Below are positions 1 to 6,160 of a stretch of DNA of 6,986 bases, in pieces (position 1 is the stretch's first letter; the number at the start of each line of letters is the position of its first letter). The stretch is from Acidobacteriota bacterium. Its GTDB lineage: Bacteria > Acidobacteriota > Vicinamibacteria > Vicinamibacterales > Fen-181. The stretch lies in assembly GCA_021779795.1 (NCBI GenBank), contig JAJXZZ010000171.1, forward strand, positions 1 through 6,986, read 5' to 3'. The translations under genes and the position numbers were made by a program. The notes beneath the pieces are model-generated. The model searched no databases. It saw nothing but the letters and a program-made list of their open reading frames with translations, and was not told the origin of the DNA.

Positions 1-344
1 ACCTGCTGGCGCACATGGCGAAGGAGGAGCGGATGCTCTTCCCCTACATCAGCCGCCTGGCCGAGGCGGCGCTGGGCGGCGAGGCGCCGGAGGCGCCGTT
101 CGGGACCGTGGCCAACCCGATCCGCATGATGGAGCTCGAGCACCGGAACGCCGGCGACCAGATGGCGGCCATCCGGCGCCTGAGCGGCGGGTTCGTGCCG
201 CCCGGGGACGCCTGCGCGACGTTCCGGGTGACCCTGCAGGAGCTGCAGGCGTTCGAGGCCGACCTGCACCGGCACGTGCACCTCGAGAACAACATCCTCT
301 TCCCGCGCGCGCTCGACCTCGAGCGCCGCCTGCGCCGGGGATGA
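1..344 (+). CDS. ric: RIC/ScdA/YtfE-type di-iron iron-sulfur cluster repair protein (5' truncated)
   Basis: This is the C-terminal 113 residues of a hemerythrin-like di-iron protein, open at the window edge (first whole codon at 3). Family knowledge: RIC proteins (YtfE, ScdA, DnrN) act in the cytoplasm to restore Fe-S clusters damaged by nitric oxide or oxidants. Seen here, counting the first visible Leu as 1, are an HMAKE motif (H4, E8) followed by LFPYI, a second His in ELEHRNAG (H47), and HVHLENNILFP (H91, E95). Together these match the second half of the family's His/Glu iron-ligand pattern (HxxxE, then His, then HxxxE). The first ligand and any ScdA N-terminal domain lie outside the window. 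The in-frame Met at 15 falls inside the first ligand helix, so it is not the real start. The stop at 342-344 is followed after 43 bases by the uvrA-like gene. A generic hemerythrin protein is possible, but the LENNILFPRAL ending is typical of RIC. Confidence 0.88.
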   Translation, partial: LLAHMAKEERMLFPYISRLAEAALGGEAPEAPFGTVANPIRMMELEHRNAGDQMAAIRRLSGGFVPPGDACATFRVTLQELQAFEADLHRHVHLENNILFPRALDLERRLRRG

Positions 345-383
345 GCGTCGAGGCCCGGGGAGGAGGTTGGCCGGCGCCGGCGG

Positions 384-389
384 TACAAT
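384..389 (+). promoter_or_regulatory. Candidate -10 box TACAAT for the uvrA-like gene
   Basis: TACAAT matches five of six bases of the bacterial -10 consensus and stands out in this GC-rich gap. No convincing -35 hexamer lies 16-18 bases upstream (AGGAGG sits there) and there is no extended -10 TG. If active, it would start transcription near 395-397, which is on or next to the in-frame GTG at 397 and implies a leaderless or nearly leaderless mRNA. The box overlaps the ATG at 388, so a transcript from it would exclude that ATG. Confidence 0.35.
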
Positions 390-3300
390 GCCCGGTGTGA
401 ACCTCCTCTCGGTGCGCGGCGCGGGCGAGCACAACCTGAAGGGCATCGACGTCGATCTCCCGCGCGGCGCGGTCGTCGTGGTTTCGGGCGTCTCGGGGTC
501 GGGCAAGTCGTCGCTCGCCTTCGACACGATCTGCCGCGAGGCCCAGCGCCGCTACCTCGAGACCTTCTCGTCCTACGCCAGGCAGTTCCTCGGGCGGATC
601 GCCCGGCCGTCGGTCCGCTCCATTTCGGGGCTGTCGCCCGCCATCGCCGTGGACCAGCGGACCACGCTGCGCAACCCGCGCTCGACCGTCGGCACGCTGA
701 GCGGCCTGCACGACGACCTCCGGCTGCTTTTCGCCAGGCTCGGCACGGCCCCCGCGGGCGTCCGGCTCGAGCGCCGCCTGTTCTCGTTCAACTCGCCGCA
801 CGGCGCCTGCCCGGCCTGCCAGGGGCTCGGCGTCGAGGACCGCCTCGACCCGGAGCGGCTCGTCGCCGACCCGTCGAAGACGATCCGCCAGGGGGCGCTC
901 GTCATCACGACGCCAACCGGGTACGTCATCTACTCGCAGGTGACCATCGACGTGCTCGACCAGGTGTGCCGCGCGCACGGCTTCGACGTGGACACGCCGT
1001 GGCGCGACCTGGCCGACGAGCAGCGCGGCATCGTCCTCAACGGGTCGGACCGGATCCGGATCCCGTACGGCAAGCACCCGCTCGAGTCGCGCCTCCGGTG
1101 GAGCGGCATCACCGCGCGGCCGCGGGAGGAGGGGGTCTACAAGGGGATCCTGCCGGTCATGGAGCAGATCCTCAAGCGGAGCCGGAACCGGAACATCCTC
1201 CGCTTCGTGCGGAGCCTGCCGTGCCGGGCGTGCGGCGGCGCGAGGCTGCGGCCCGAGGCGCTGGCGGTGACCGTCGCGGGGCGCCGCATCGGCGAGCTGT
1301 CGGCCCTCGCGATCGAGTCGCTGGGCGGGGCGATCCGCGCGCTGGCGTTCGCCGCGCCCGAGGCGCCGGTGGGCGAGCCGATCCGGGCCGCGATGCTCGC
1401 GCGGATCGACCTCATGTCGCGCCTGGGCCTCGACCACCTCACGCTCGACCGCTCGTCGCTCACGCTGTCGGGCGGCGAGGCGCAGCGGCTGCGCCTCGCG
1501 TCGCAGGTGGGGTCGGATCTCGGCGGCGTGCTCTACGTCTTCGACGAGCCGTCGATCGGCCTGCACCCGCTCGAGCAGGACCGGCTCCTGGACGTCGTCG
1601 CGATGCTGCGCGACCGGGGCAACACGGTCATCGTCGTCGAGCACGACGAAGAGACGATGCGGCGGGCGGACTGGCTGGTGGACGTCGGGCCGGGCGCGGG
1701 GGAGCAGGGCGGCGAGCTGCTCTACAGCGGCCCGGTGGACGGGCTGGCGGCCCGCGGGGACCGGCGCAGCCGGACGCGCGCGTTCCTCTGCGGCGAGGAA
1801 CAGGCGGGCGTGCCCGCCGGGCGCCGGCCGGGCGCCGGCGCGCTCGCGCTCGACGACGCCTGCCGGCACAATCTCGACCACGTCCACGCCGAGTTCCTGC
1901 TCGGCGCGCTCAACGTCGTCACGGGCGTGTCCGGGGCGGGGAAGTCGAGCCTGGTCGAGGAGCTGGTCGAGCGGGTCGGGCGCGGGCAGGTCGGCGCCGG
2001 GGTGATCGGCAAGGTGATCGAGATCGACCAGTCGCCGATCGGCCGGACGCCGCGGTCGAACCCGGCCACCTACACCGGCCTGTCGGACGCGGTGCGCGAC
2101 CTGTTCGCCGCGCTGCCCGAGTCGGCCGCGCGCGGCTTCGGCAAGGGGCGCTTCTCGTTCAACGTGGCGGGCGGGCGGTGCGAGGCCTGCCAGGGTGCGG
2201 GCGTGCAGCGGATCGGCATGCACTTCCTCGGCCAGGTGGACGTCGTCTGCGACGCGTGCGGCGGGAAGCGCTTCAACGACGAGACGCTCGAGGTGGCCTA
2301 CCAGGGGCGCACGATCCACGACCTCCTGGAGACGACGATCGACGACGCGGCCGGACTGCTGGCAGGCCAGCCGAAGGCCGCGCGCATCGTCGCCGCTCTT
2401 CGCGACCTCGGCCTCGGCTACCTGCGCCTCGGCCAGCCGTCCACGACGCTCTCGGGCGGCGAGGCGCAGCGCGTCAAGCTGGCCGCCGAACTGGGCCGGC
2501 CCGGCCGGGGGCACACGCTCTACGCGCTCGACGAGCCGACCACCGGCCTGCACCGCGCGGACGTCGGGGTGCTCATCGCCGCGCTCGCGAAGCTGGTGGA
2601 GCAGGGGCACACGGTGGTGGTCGTCGAGCACGATCTCGACGTCGTCCGCCACGCCGACCGCGTCATCGATCTCGGGCCCGGCGGCGGCCGTCACGGCGGG
2701 CGCGTCGTGATCTCCGGCACCCCCGAGGAGGTCGGGCGGTGCGAGGCGTCGCGCACGGGGGCGGCGCTCCGTCACCTGACTGCTCAATCGTCAGCCCCGA
2801 CCCGTTCATCGTCAGTTCCGACCCCTCAATCGTCAGCCTCGACTCTTCAATCGTCAGTTCCGATTGCCTTCGCCGGCGTGCGAACCCACAACCTCGAGGG
2901 GATCGACGTCAGCTTCCCGGCCGGCGAGTTGACCGTGGTGACCGGCGTGTCGGGGAGCGGCAAGTCGTCGCTGGCCTTCGACACGCTCTACGCGGAGGGG
3001 CGCAACCGGTTCACCGAGAGCTTCTCGGCCTACGCGCGGCGGTTCCTCGAGAAGACCGGCGACGCCGAGTTCGACCGCGTCTCGGGCCTGACGCCCGTCG
3101 TGGCGATCCGGCAGCGGGCCGCGTCGCGCAACCCGCGGTCCACCGTCGGGACCATGACCGAGATCGCCGATCACGACCGCCTGATGTTCGCCCGCATCGG
3201 CGTCGGCGGGCCCGCGGACCGCGCCACGCTCACCTCGACCTTCTTCTCGCCCAACGCCGAGCAGGGCGCCTGCCCGGTGTGCAAGGGGCTCGGCTCGATC

Positions 3301-5295
3301 AGCGAGTGCGACCCGGACACGCTGGTCACCCACCCCGAGCGGCCGCTGCTGGCCGGCGCGATGGACGGGCACAAGACCGGGCGCTTCTACGGCGACCCGG
3401 ACGGCCGCTACGTGGCCACGCTGCGGGCGGTCGGCGCCGCGCTCGGCGTGGAGTACGGCGTGCCGTACCGCGACCTCGACGCCCGGGCGCGGGACGCCGC
3501 GATGCGGGGGACGGGCGATCTCGAACTGGAGGTGGACTGGCACTTCCGGCGCGGCGCGCGGGCCGGCGTCCACCGGTTCCGCACGAAGTGGGTCGGGTTC
3601 ATCGGGTGCGTCGGCGAGGAGTACGCGCGCAAGCACGCCGACCGGCGCGGCGCCGCGCTCGAACCGCTGCTGCACGCCGTGGCGTGCGCCGCGTGCGGCG
3701 GCGCCAGGCTCAGGCCCGAGGCGCTGGCCGTGCGCGTCGGGGGGCTGTCGATCGCCGACCTGCTGGCGCTCACCGTCACCGGCAGCCTCGCGTTCTTCGC
3801 CGCTCTCGACGCCGGCGGCCTCGAGGGCTGGCGGCGCGAGGCCACGGCCGACCTGCGGTGCGACGTCGTGGCGCGGCTCGAGCACCTGCGCGACGCGGGC
3901 CTCGGGTACCTGTCGCTCGACCGGCCGGCTTCGACCCTGTCGTCCGGGGAGGCGCAGCGCATCCGCCTGGCCACCGAGATCGGCAGCGGCCTGACCGGCA
4001 TCACCTACGTGCTCGACGAGCCGACCGCGGGGCTCCACGCGCGCGACACGGCGCGGCTGGTCGGCCTGATGCGCGACCTGCGCGACGCGGGCAACACGGT
4101 GGTCGTCGTCGAGCACGACGAAGACGTGATCCGCGCCGCCGACCACGTCATCGACCTCGGGCCGGGCGCGGGCGCCGAGGGCGGGCGGGTGGTGGCCGCC
4201 GGCCCGCCGGCCGCCATCGCGGCGTGCCAGGCGTCGGTGACGGGGCGGTACCTGCGCGGGGCTGGCAGGGCTGCCGGCGAGGCGCCACGAACCCTGCGTC
4301 CCGGCATCACCGTCGCGCACGCGACGCTCCACAACCTGTGCGACCTCGGCGTGGAGATCCCGGCCGGCGGCCTGGTCGCCGTGACCGGCGTCTCGGGCAG
4401 CGGCAAGTCCACGCTCGTCTTCGACGTGCTGGCGCCGGCGCTGGCCGGGGAGCGCGGCCGGTCCGTCTCGCCCCGCGCCACGGTCACCGTCCACGAGCCG
4501 TTCGCGCGCGTGGTGGCGGCCGACCGCGACGGCCTTGCCGGCACCCCGTCGAGCACGCCGGCCACCCTCCTCGGGATCTACGACGCGATCCGCGATCGAT
4601 TTGCCGCGACCGACGAGGCGAAGGCGGCGGGCCTCGGCAAGCGGCACTTCTCGTTCAACGTGAAGGGGGGGCGCTGCGAGCGGTGCGAGGGGGCCGGCCG
4701 CGTGCGCGTCAGCATGGACTTCCTCCCCGACGTGTGGGTGCCGTGCGAGGAGTGCGGCGGCCGCCGCTTCGCGCCCGCCGTGCTCGCCTGCCGGCTCGAC
4801 GGGCGATCGATTGCCGACGTGCTCGAGATGACCGGCGGCGAGGCGCGGCAGGCGTTCGGCGGCTGGCCGGCCGTCGCCCGCCCGCTCGGCCTGCTCGTCG
4901 AGATCGGCCTCGGCTACGTCCGGCTCGGCCAGGGGGCCGACACCCTCTCGGGCGGCGAGCGGCAGCGCCTCCTGCTGGCCACCGAGCTGATTCGCGAAGC
5001 CGTCGGGCCCACGCTGTTCCTGTTCGACGAACCGACGACGGGGCTGCACTTCGAGGACGTGGACAGGCTGCTGGGCCTGTTCGACCGGCTCGTGGCCGCC
5101 GGCCACACCGTCCTGGTGGCCGAGCACCACCTGGGCGTCATCCGGGCCGCCGACTGGGTCATCGACCTCGGCCCGGAAGGGGGCGACGGCGGCGGGCGGG
5201 TCGTGGCCGCCGGGCCTCCCGGCCACGTGGCGGCCTCGGACGGCTGGACCGGCCGGGCGCTCGCCGGCCTGGGTGCGAAGGTTGCCGCTTCCTGA
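388..5295 (+). CDS. uvrA: Tandem-fused UvrA-like ABC ATPase with four NBDs and no UvrB-binding domain
   Basis: UvrA is the cytoplasmic DNA-damage-binding ATPase of nucleotide excision repair. It normally has about 940 residues, two NBDs, and works as a dimer. This protein has 1635 residues and two UvrA halves, residues 1 to about 795 and about 830-1635. Walker A lysines are K40, K519, K859 and K1340. Signatures are LSGGEAQR 360-367, LSGGEAQR 688-695, LSSGEAQR 1184-1191 and LSGGERQR 1520-1527. Walker B glutamates are E387, E716, E1211 and E1548; H-loop histidines are H419, H748, H1243 and H1580. Zinc ligands are C141/C144 with C279/C282 and C962/C965 with C1100/C1103 in NBDs I and III, and CxxC-19-CxxC at 598-624 and 1430-1456 in NBDs II and IV. 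Only residues 120-130 and 939-951 lie where canonical UvrA carries its roughly 110-130-residue UvrB-binding domain, so that domain is absent twice, as in UvrA2-type proteins. In NBD IV the Q-loop Gln is replaced (R1380). The start is uncertain: ATG 388 is used here, GTG 397 fits family N-termini and a leaderless transcript, and TTG 367 overlaps the Shine-Dalgarno-like GGAGGAGG and is unlikely. Confidence 0.93.
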   Translation: MPGVNLLSVRGAGEHNLKGIDVDLPRGAVVVVSGVSGSGKSSLAFDTICREAQRRYLETFSSYARQFLGRIARPSVRSISGLSPAIAVDQRTTLRNPRSTVGTLSGLHDDLRLLFARLGTAPAGVRLERRLFSFNSPHGACPACQGLGVEDRLDPERLVADPSKTIRQGALVITTPTGYVIYSQVTIDVLDQVCRAHGFDVDTPWRDLADEQRGIVLNGSDRIRIPYGKHPLESRLRWSGITARPREEGVYKGILPVMEQILKRSRNRNILRFVRSLPCRACGGARLRPEALAVTVAGRRIGELSALAIESLGGAIRALAFAAPEAPVGEPIRAAMLARIDLMSRLGLDHLTLDRSSLTLSGGEAQRLRLASQVGSDLGGVLYVFDEPSIGLHPLEQDRLLDVVAMLRDRGNTVIVVEHDEETMRRADWLVDVGPGAGEQGGELLYSGPVDGLAARGDRRSRTRAFLCGEEQAGVPAGRRPGAGALALDDACRHNLDHVHAEFLLGALNVVTGVSGAGKSSLVEELVERVGRGQVGAGVIGKVIEIDQSPIGRTPRSNPATYTGLSDAVRDLFAALPESAARGFGKGRFSFNVAGGRCEACQGAGVQRIGMHFLGQVDVVCDACGGKRFNDETLEVAYQGRTIHDLLETTIDDAAGLLAGQPKAARIVAALRDLGLGYLRLGQPSTTLSGGEAQRVKLAAELGRPGRGHTLYALDEPTTGLHRADVGVLIAALAKLVEQGHTVVVVEHDLDVVRHADRVIDLGPGGGRHGGRVVISGTPEEVGRCEASRTGAALRHLTAQSSAPTRSSSVPTPQSSASTLQSSVPIAFAGVRTHNLEGIDVSFPAGELTVVTGVSGSGKSSLAFDTLYAEGRNRFTESFSAYARRFLEKTGDAEFDRVSGLTPVVAIRQRAASRNPRSTVGTMTEIADHDRLMFARIGVGGPADRATLTSTFFSPNAEQGACPVCKGLGSISECDPDTLVTHPERPLLAGAMDGHKTGRFYGDPDGRYVATLRAVGAALGVEYGVPYRDLDARARDAAMRGTGDLELEVDWHFRRGARAGVHRFRTKWVGFIGCVGEEYARKHADRRGAALEPLLHAVACAACGGARLRPEALAVRVGGLSIADLLALTVTGSLAFFAALDAGGLEGWRREATADLRCDVVARLEHLRDAGLGYLSLDRPASTLSSGEAQRIRLATEIGSGLTGITYVLDEPTAGLHARDTARLVGLMRDLRDAGNTVVVVEHDEDVIRAADHVIDLGPGAGAEGGRVVAAGPPAAIAACQASVTGRYLRGAGRAAGEAPRTLRPGITVAHATLHNLCDLGVEIPAGGLVAVTGVSGSGKSTLVFDVLAPALAGERGRSVSPRATVTVHEPFARVVAADRDGLAGTPSSTPATLLGIYDAIRDRFAATDEAKAAGLGKRHFSFNVKGGRCERCEGAGRVRVSMDFLPDVWVPCEECGGRRFAPAVLACRLDGRSIADVLEMTGGEARQAFGGWPAVARPLGLLVEIGLGYVRLGQGADTLSGGERQRLLLATELIREAVGPTLFLFDEPTTGLHFEDVDRLLGLFDRLVAAGHTVLVAEHHLGVIRAADWVIDLGPEGGDGGGRVVAAGPPGHVAASDGWTGRALAGLGAKVAAS
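2784..2867 (+). repeat. Four 21-bp in-frame tandem repeats encoding the linker between UvrA halves
   Basis: Four consecutive 21-base units start at 2784, 2805, 2826 and 2847. The core ATCGTCAG is identical in all four and recurs exactly every 21 bases (2787, 2808, 2829, 2850). Units 1 and 3 resemble each other (core followed by CC), as do 2 and 4 (core followed by TTCCGA), so an older 42-bp duplication is likely. Because 21 is seven codons, the array stays in frame and yields heptads QSSAPTR, SSSVPTP, QSSASTL and QSSVPIA at residues 800-827. These form a flexible Ser/Thr/Pro/Gln segment between NBD II and NBD III. The array is less GC-rich than the flanking coding sequence. Confidence 0.9.
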
Positions 5296-5314
5296 GCTTC
5301 CGAGCGCAGGGGAC

Positions 5315-5343
5315 TTGAACGGCTGGGGCAGTTCTGCGAAGAT
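5315..5343 (+). promoter_or_regulatory. Weak candidate sigma-70-like promoter upstream of the RRM gene
   Basis: TTGAAC at 5315-5320 resembles a -35 box. GAAGAT at 5338-5343, 17 bases later, is a poor -10 (three of six consensus bases). A transcript from here would begin near 5350 and carry both downstream hairpins in a leader of about 105 bases. The support is the -35 match and the spacing only. Confidence 0.22.
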
Positions 5344-5361
5344 GGCTAACGGGTACGTATG

Positions 5362-5393
5362 TCCCGCGCGGGAGGCTCGTCGTCCCGCGCGGG
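5362..5393 (+). promoter_or_regulatory. Twin GC palindromes 21 nt apart (hairpin or operator) in the RRM leader
   Basis: TCCCGCGCGGGA at 5362-5373 is a perfect 12-bp palindrome. GTCCCGCGCGGG recurs at 5361-5372 and 5382-5393, exactly 21 bases apart. Each unit is self-complementary, so the two copies can also pair with each other as RNA: CCCGCGCGGG 5363-5372 with 5384-5393, a 10-bp all-GC stem with an 11-nt loop. As DNA, two palindromes two helical turns apart would suit a cooperative dimeric regulator. No T-tract follows, so an intrinsic terminator for the upstream gene is unlikely. Confidence 0.5.
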
Positions 5394-5400
5394 CGATTCT

Positions 5401-5418
5401 GCGCCGCATGCGCGGCGC
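5401..5418 (+). promoter_or_regulatory. Second hairpin in the RRM gene leader
   Basis: GCGCCGC (5401-5407) and GCGGCGC (5412-5418) are perfect complements around a four-base ATGC loop, giving a 7-bp all-GC stem. It lies eight bases after the twin-palindrome hairpin and 27 bases before the ribosome binding site. The leader would therefore hold two stable stems followed by an unstructured-looking, A/T-richer ribosome entry region. GC-rich DNA yields short stems by chance, hence the moderate confidence. Confidence 0.4.
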
Positions 5419-5444
5419 GCAACCATAGACGAGTGCTTCACCAC

Positions 5445-5450
5445 GAGAGG
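5445..5450 (+). promoter_or_regulatory. Ribosome binding site that fixes the TTG start of the RRM gene
   Basis: GAGAGG lies five bases before TTG 5456. It is the only good Shine-Dalgarno sequence in front of the conserved RRM N-terminus (AVRLFIGNL), and no ATG or GTG in the same frame lies close by. It therefore supports initiation at the TTG. Confidence 0.65.
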
Positions 5451-5455
5451 ATCTT

Positions 5456-5998
5456 TTGGCAGTCCGTTTGTTCATTGGCAACCTTCCCTACGACACGACC
5501 GACGCGGAATTGCGCGCCCACCTCACGACCGTCGCCGCGCCCTCCGAGGTCGTCCTGCCGATCGACAGGGAGACGGGAAGGCCCCGCGGCTTCGCGTTCG
5601 TCGAGTTCATCGAGCGGCCGGTCGCCGAGGAGGTGATCCGCCGGTTCAACGCGCAGCCCTTCAAGGGACGCAACCTGGCCGTCAGCGAGGCCAGGGCTCG
5701 GGAAGACCGCCCGGCCGGCTTCAGGCCTTCGGTGCCGTTCCGCCCGGCTGGCGCGTCCGCCGAAGGGTCGGCGCCGTCGTCGGGCGATCGCCCGGCCCGC
5801 AATTTCGGCCCCCCGGCGCCGAGGCGGCAGAAGGGGACCTCCCGCAGGCCCACCAAGATGGAAGCGCGCCCGCGCGGGCCGATCCGCGAGCGGAACACGG
5901 GCCGCGTGTTCGATGTCGACGATGGCGAAGGCGAGGTCGAGGCGTTCGACGATTTCGCCACCAGCGTCAGCTCGCCCGAAGAGGACGAGCAGGAATAG
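5456..5998 (+). CDS. Single-RRM RNA-binding protein with disordered acidic C-terminus
   Basis: This 180-residue protein has one N-terminal RNA recognition motif at about residues 4-80. The RNP2 motif LFIGNL is at 5-10 (aromatic F6) and RNP1 RGFAFVEF is at 44-51 (aromatics F46 and F48), so the base-stacking positions are intact. Family knowledge: small bacterial RRM proteins bind single-stranded RNA in the cytoplasm, and cyanobacterial relatives are often cold-induced; the target here is unknown. Residues from about 83 to 145 are rich in Arg, Pro, Gly and Ser (for example RRQKGTSRRPTK). The tail from about 153 on is acidic (DVDDGEGEVEAFDDF, then PEEDEQE). This middle and tail look disordered and may be autoinhibitory or mediate contacts. 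The TTG start is supported by GAGAGG five bases upstream and by the family N-terminus beginning just before VRLFIGNL. It stands 160 bases after the uvrA-like gene behind a structured leader, and 162 bases before the NYN gene in the same reading frame, so the two are probably co-transcribed. Confidence 0.93.
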   Translation: MAVRLFIGNLPYDTTDAELRAHLTTVAAPSEVVLPIDRETGRPRGFAFVEFIERPVAEEVIRRFNAQPFKGRNLAVSEARAREDRPAGFRPSVPFRPAGASAEGSAPSSGDRPARNFGPPAPRRQKGTSRRPTKMEARPRGPIRERNTGRVFDVDDGEGEVEAFDDFATSVSSPEEDEQE

Positions 5999-6064
5999 CT
6001 CCCCTGTTGCCCCTTTCCACCAGACACGCGGAAGGAGCACGATTGCGCCCGGCGCGTCCGGCGT

Positions 6065-6127
6065 CGGGCGGTCCCGAGATCGAGAGGTACGCGTCGCCCG
6101 GCGGGCGGCGCGCGACGGGACCGTCCG
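6065..6127 (+). promoter_or_regulatory. Nested inverted repeat (two-stem RNA structure) between the RRM and NYN genes
   Basis: The outer arms CGGGCGGTCCCG (6065-6076) and CGGGACCGTCCG (6116-6127) pair over 12 bases with one G-U. Inside them, CGCGTCGCCC (6090-6099) and GGGCGGCGCG (6103-6112) pair over 10 bases with one G-U around a GGC loop. The internal loop is asymmetric, 13 bases (6077-6089) against 3 (6113-6115). The element ends 33 bases before the GTG start of the NYN gene and leaves its ribosome binding site free. No T-run follows, so it does not look like an intrinsic terminator. It could be a translational control site, a processing site or a protein-binding site; part of it may be chance in GC-rich DNA. 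Confidence 0.45.
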
Positions 6128-6149
6128 CCCCCTGGGCCGCCCGGCCCGC

Positions 6150-6154
6150 GAGGA
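6150..6154 (+). promoter_or_regulatory. Ribosome binding site for the NYN gene
   Basis: GAGGA is followed by a six-base spacer (CAGATT) and then GTG 6161. This supports the GTG as start: the NYN core begins only seven codons later, and no ATG in the frame lies between 5999 and 6161. Confidence 0.6.
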
Positions 6155-6160
6155 CAGATT

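Noticed and set aside
1228..1269. 42-base near-duplicate of 3691-3732 (38 of 42 identical) between the two UvrA halves, possible recent gene conversion
   Set aside because: Both copies encode the ACGGARLRPEALAV segment that is close to the UvrA family consensus, and with this codon bias such identity is expected. The flanking sequences are well diverged.
49..2787. Very long open frame on the - strand (912 codons) antisense to the first UvrA half
   Set aside because: Its translation is Arg/Ala/Pro/Val-rich low-complexity sequence with no recognisable motif, and the + strand carries unmistakable UvrA motifs over nearly all of it. It is a GC-content shadow.
2784..2867. CRISPR array
   Set aside because: The 21-bp units are contiguous without spacers, lie inside a coding frame and keep codon phase.
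388..5295. The tandem UvrA as an assembly duplication artefact
   Set aside because: The two halves differ widely in sequence, linker lengths and motif details, so they cannot be a mis-assembled copy of one gene.
966..5318. 1450-codon + strand frame overlapping the uvrA-like gene
   Set aside because: It is Arg/Gly/Ala-rich throughout and lacks motifs; it is an out-of-frame shadow of the UvrA coding sequence.
5362..5393. Intrinsic terminator for the uvrA-like gene
   Set aside because: The stem is strong but is followed by CGATTCTGC rather than a T-run, and it lies 67 bases past the stop. A regulatory leader or operator is the better reading.
2854..5481. Second long - strand open frame (875 codons) antisense to the second UvrA half
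   Set aside because: Same reason: shadow composition and no domain. Its edge at the linker repeat only reflects the lower GC there.
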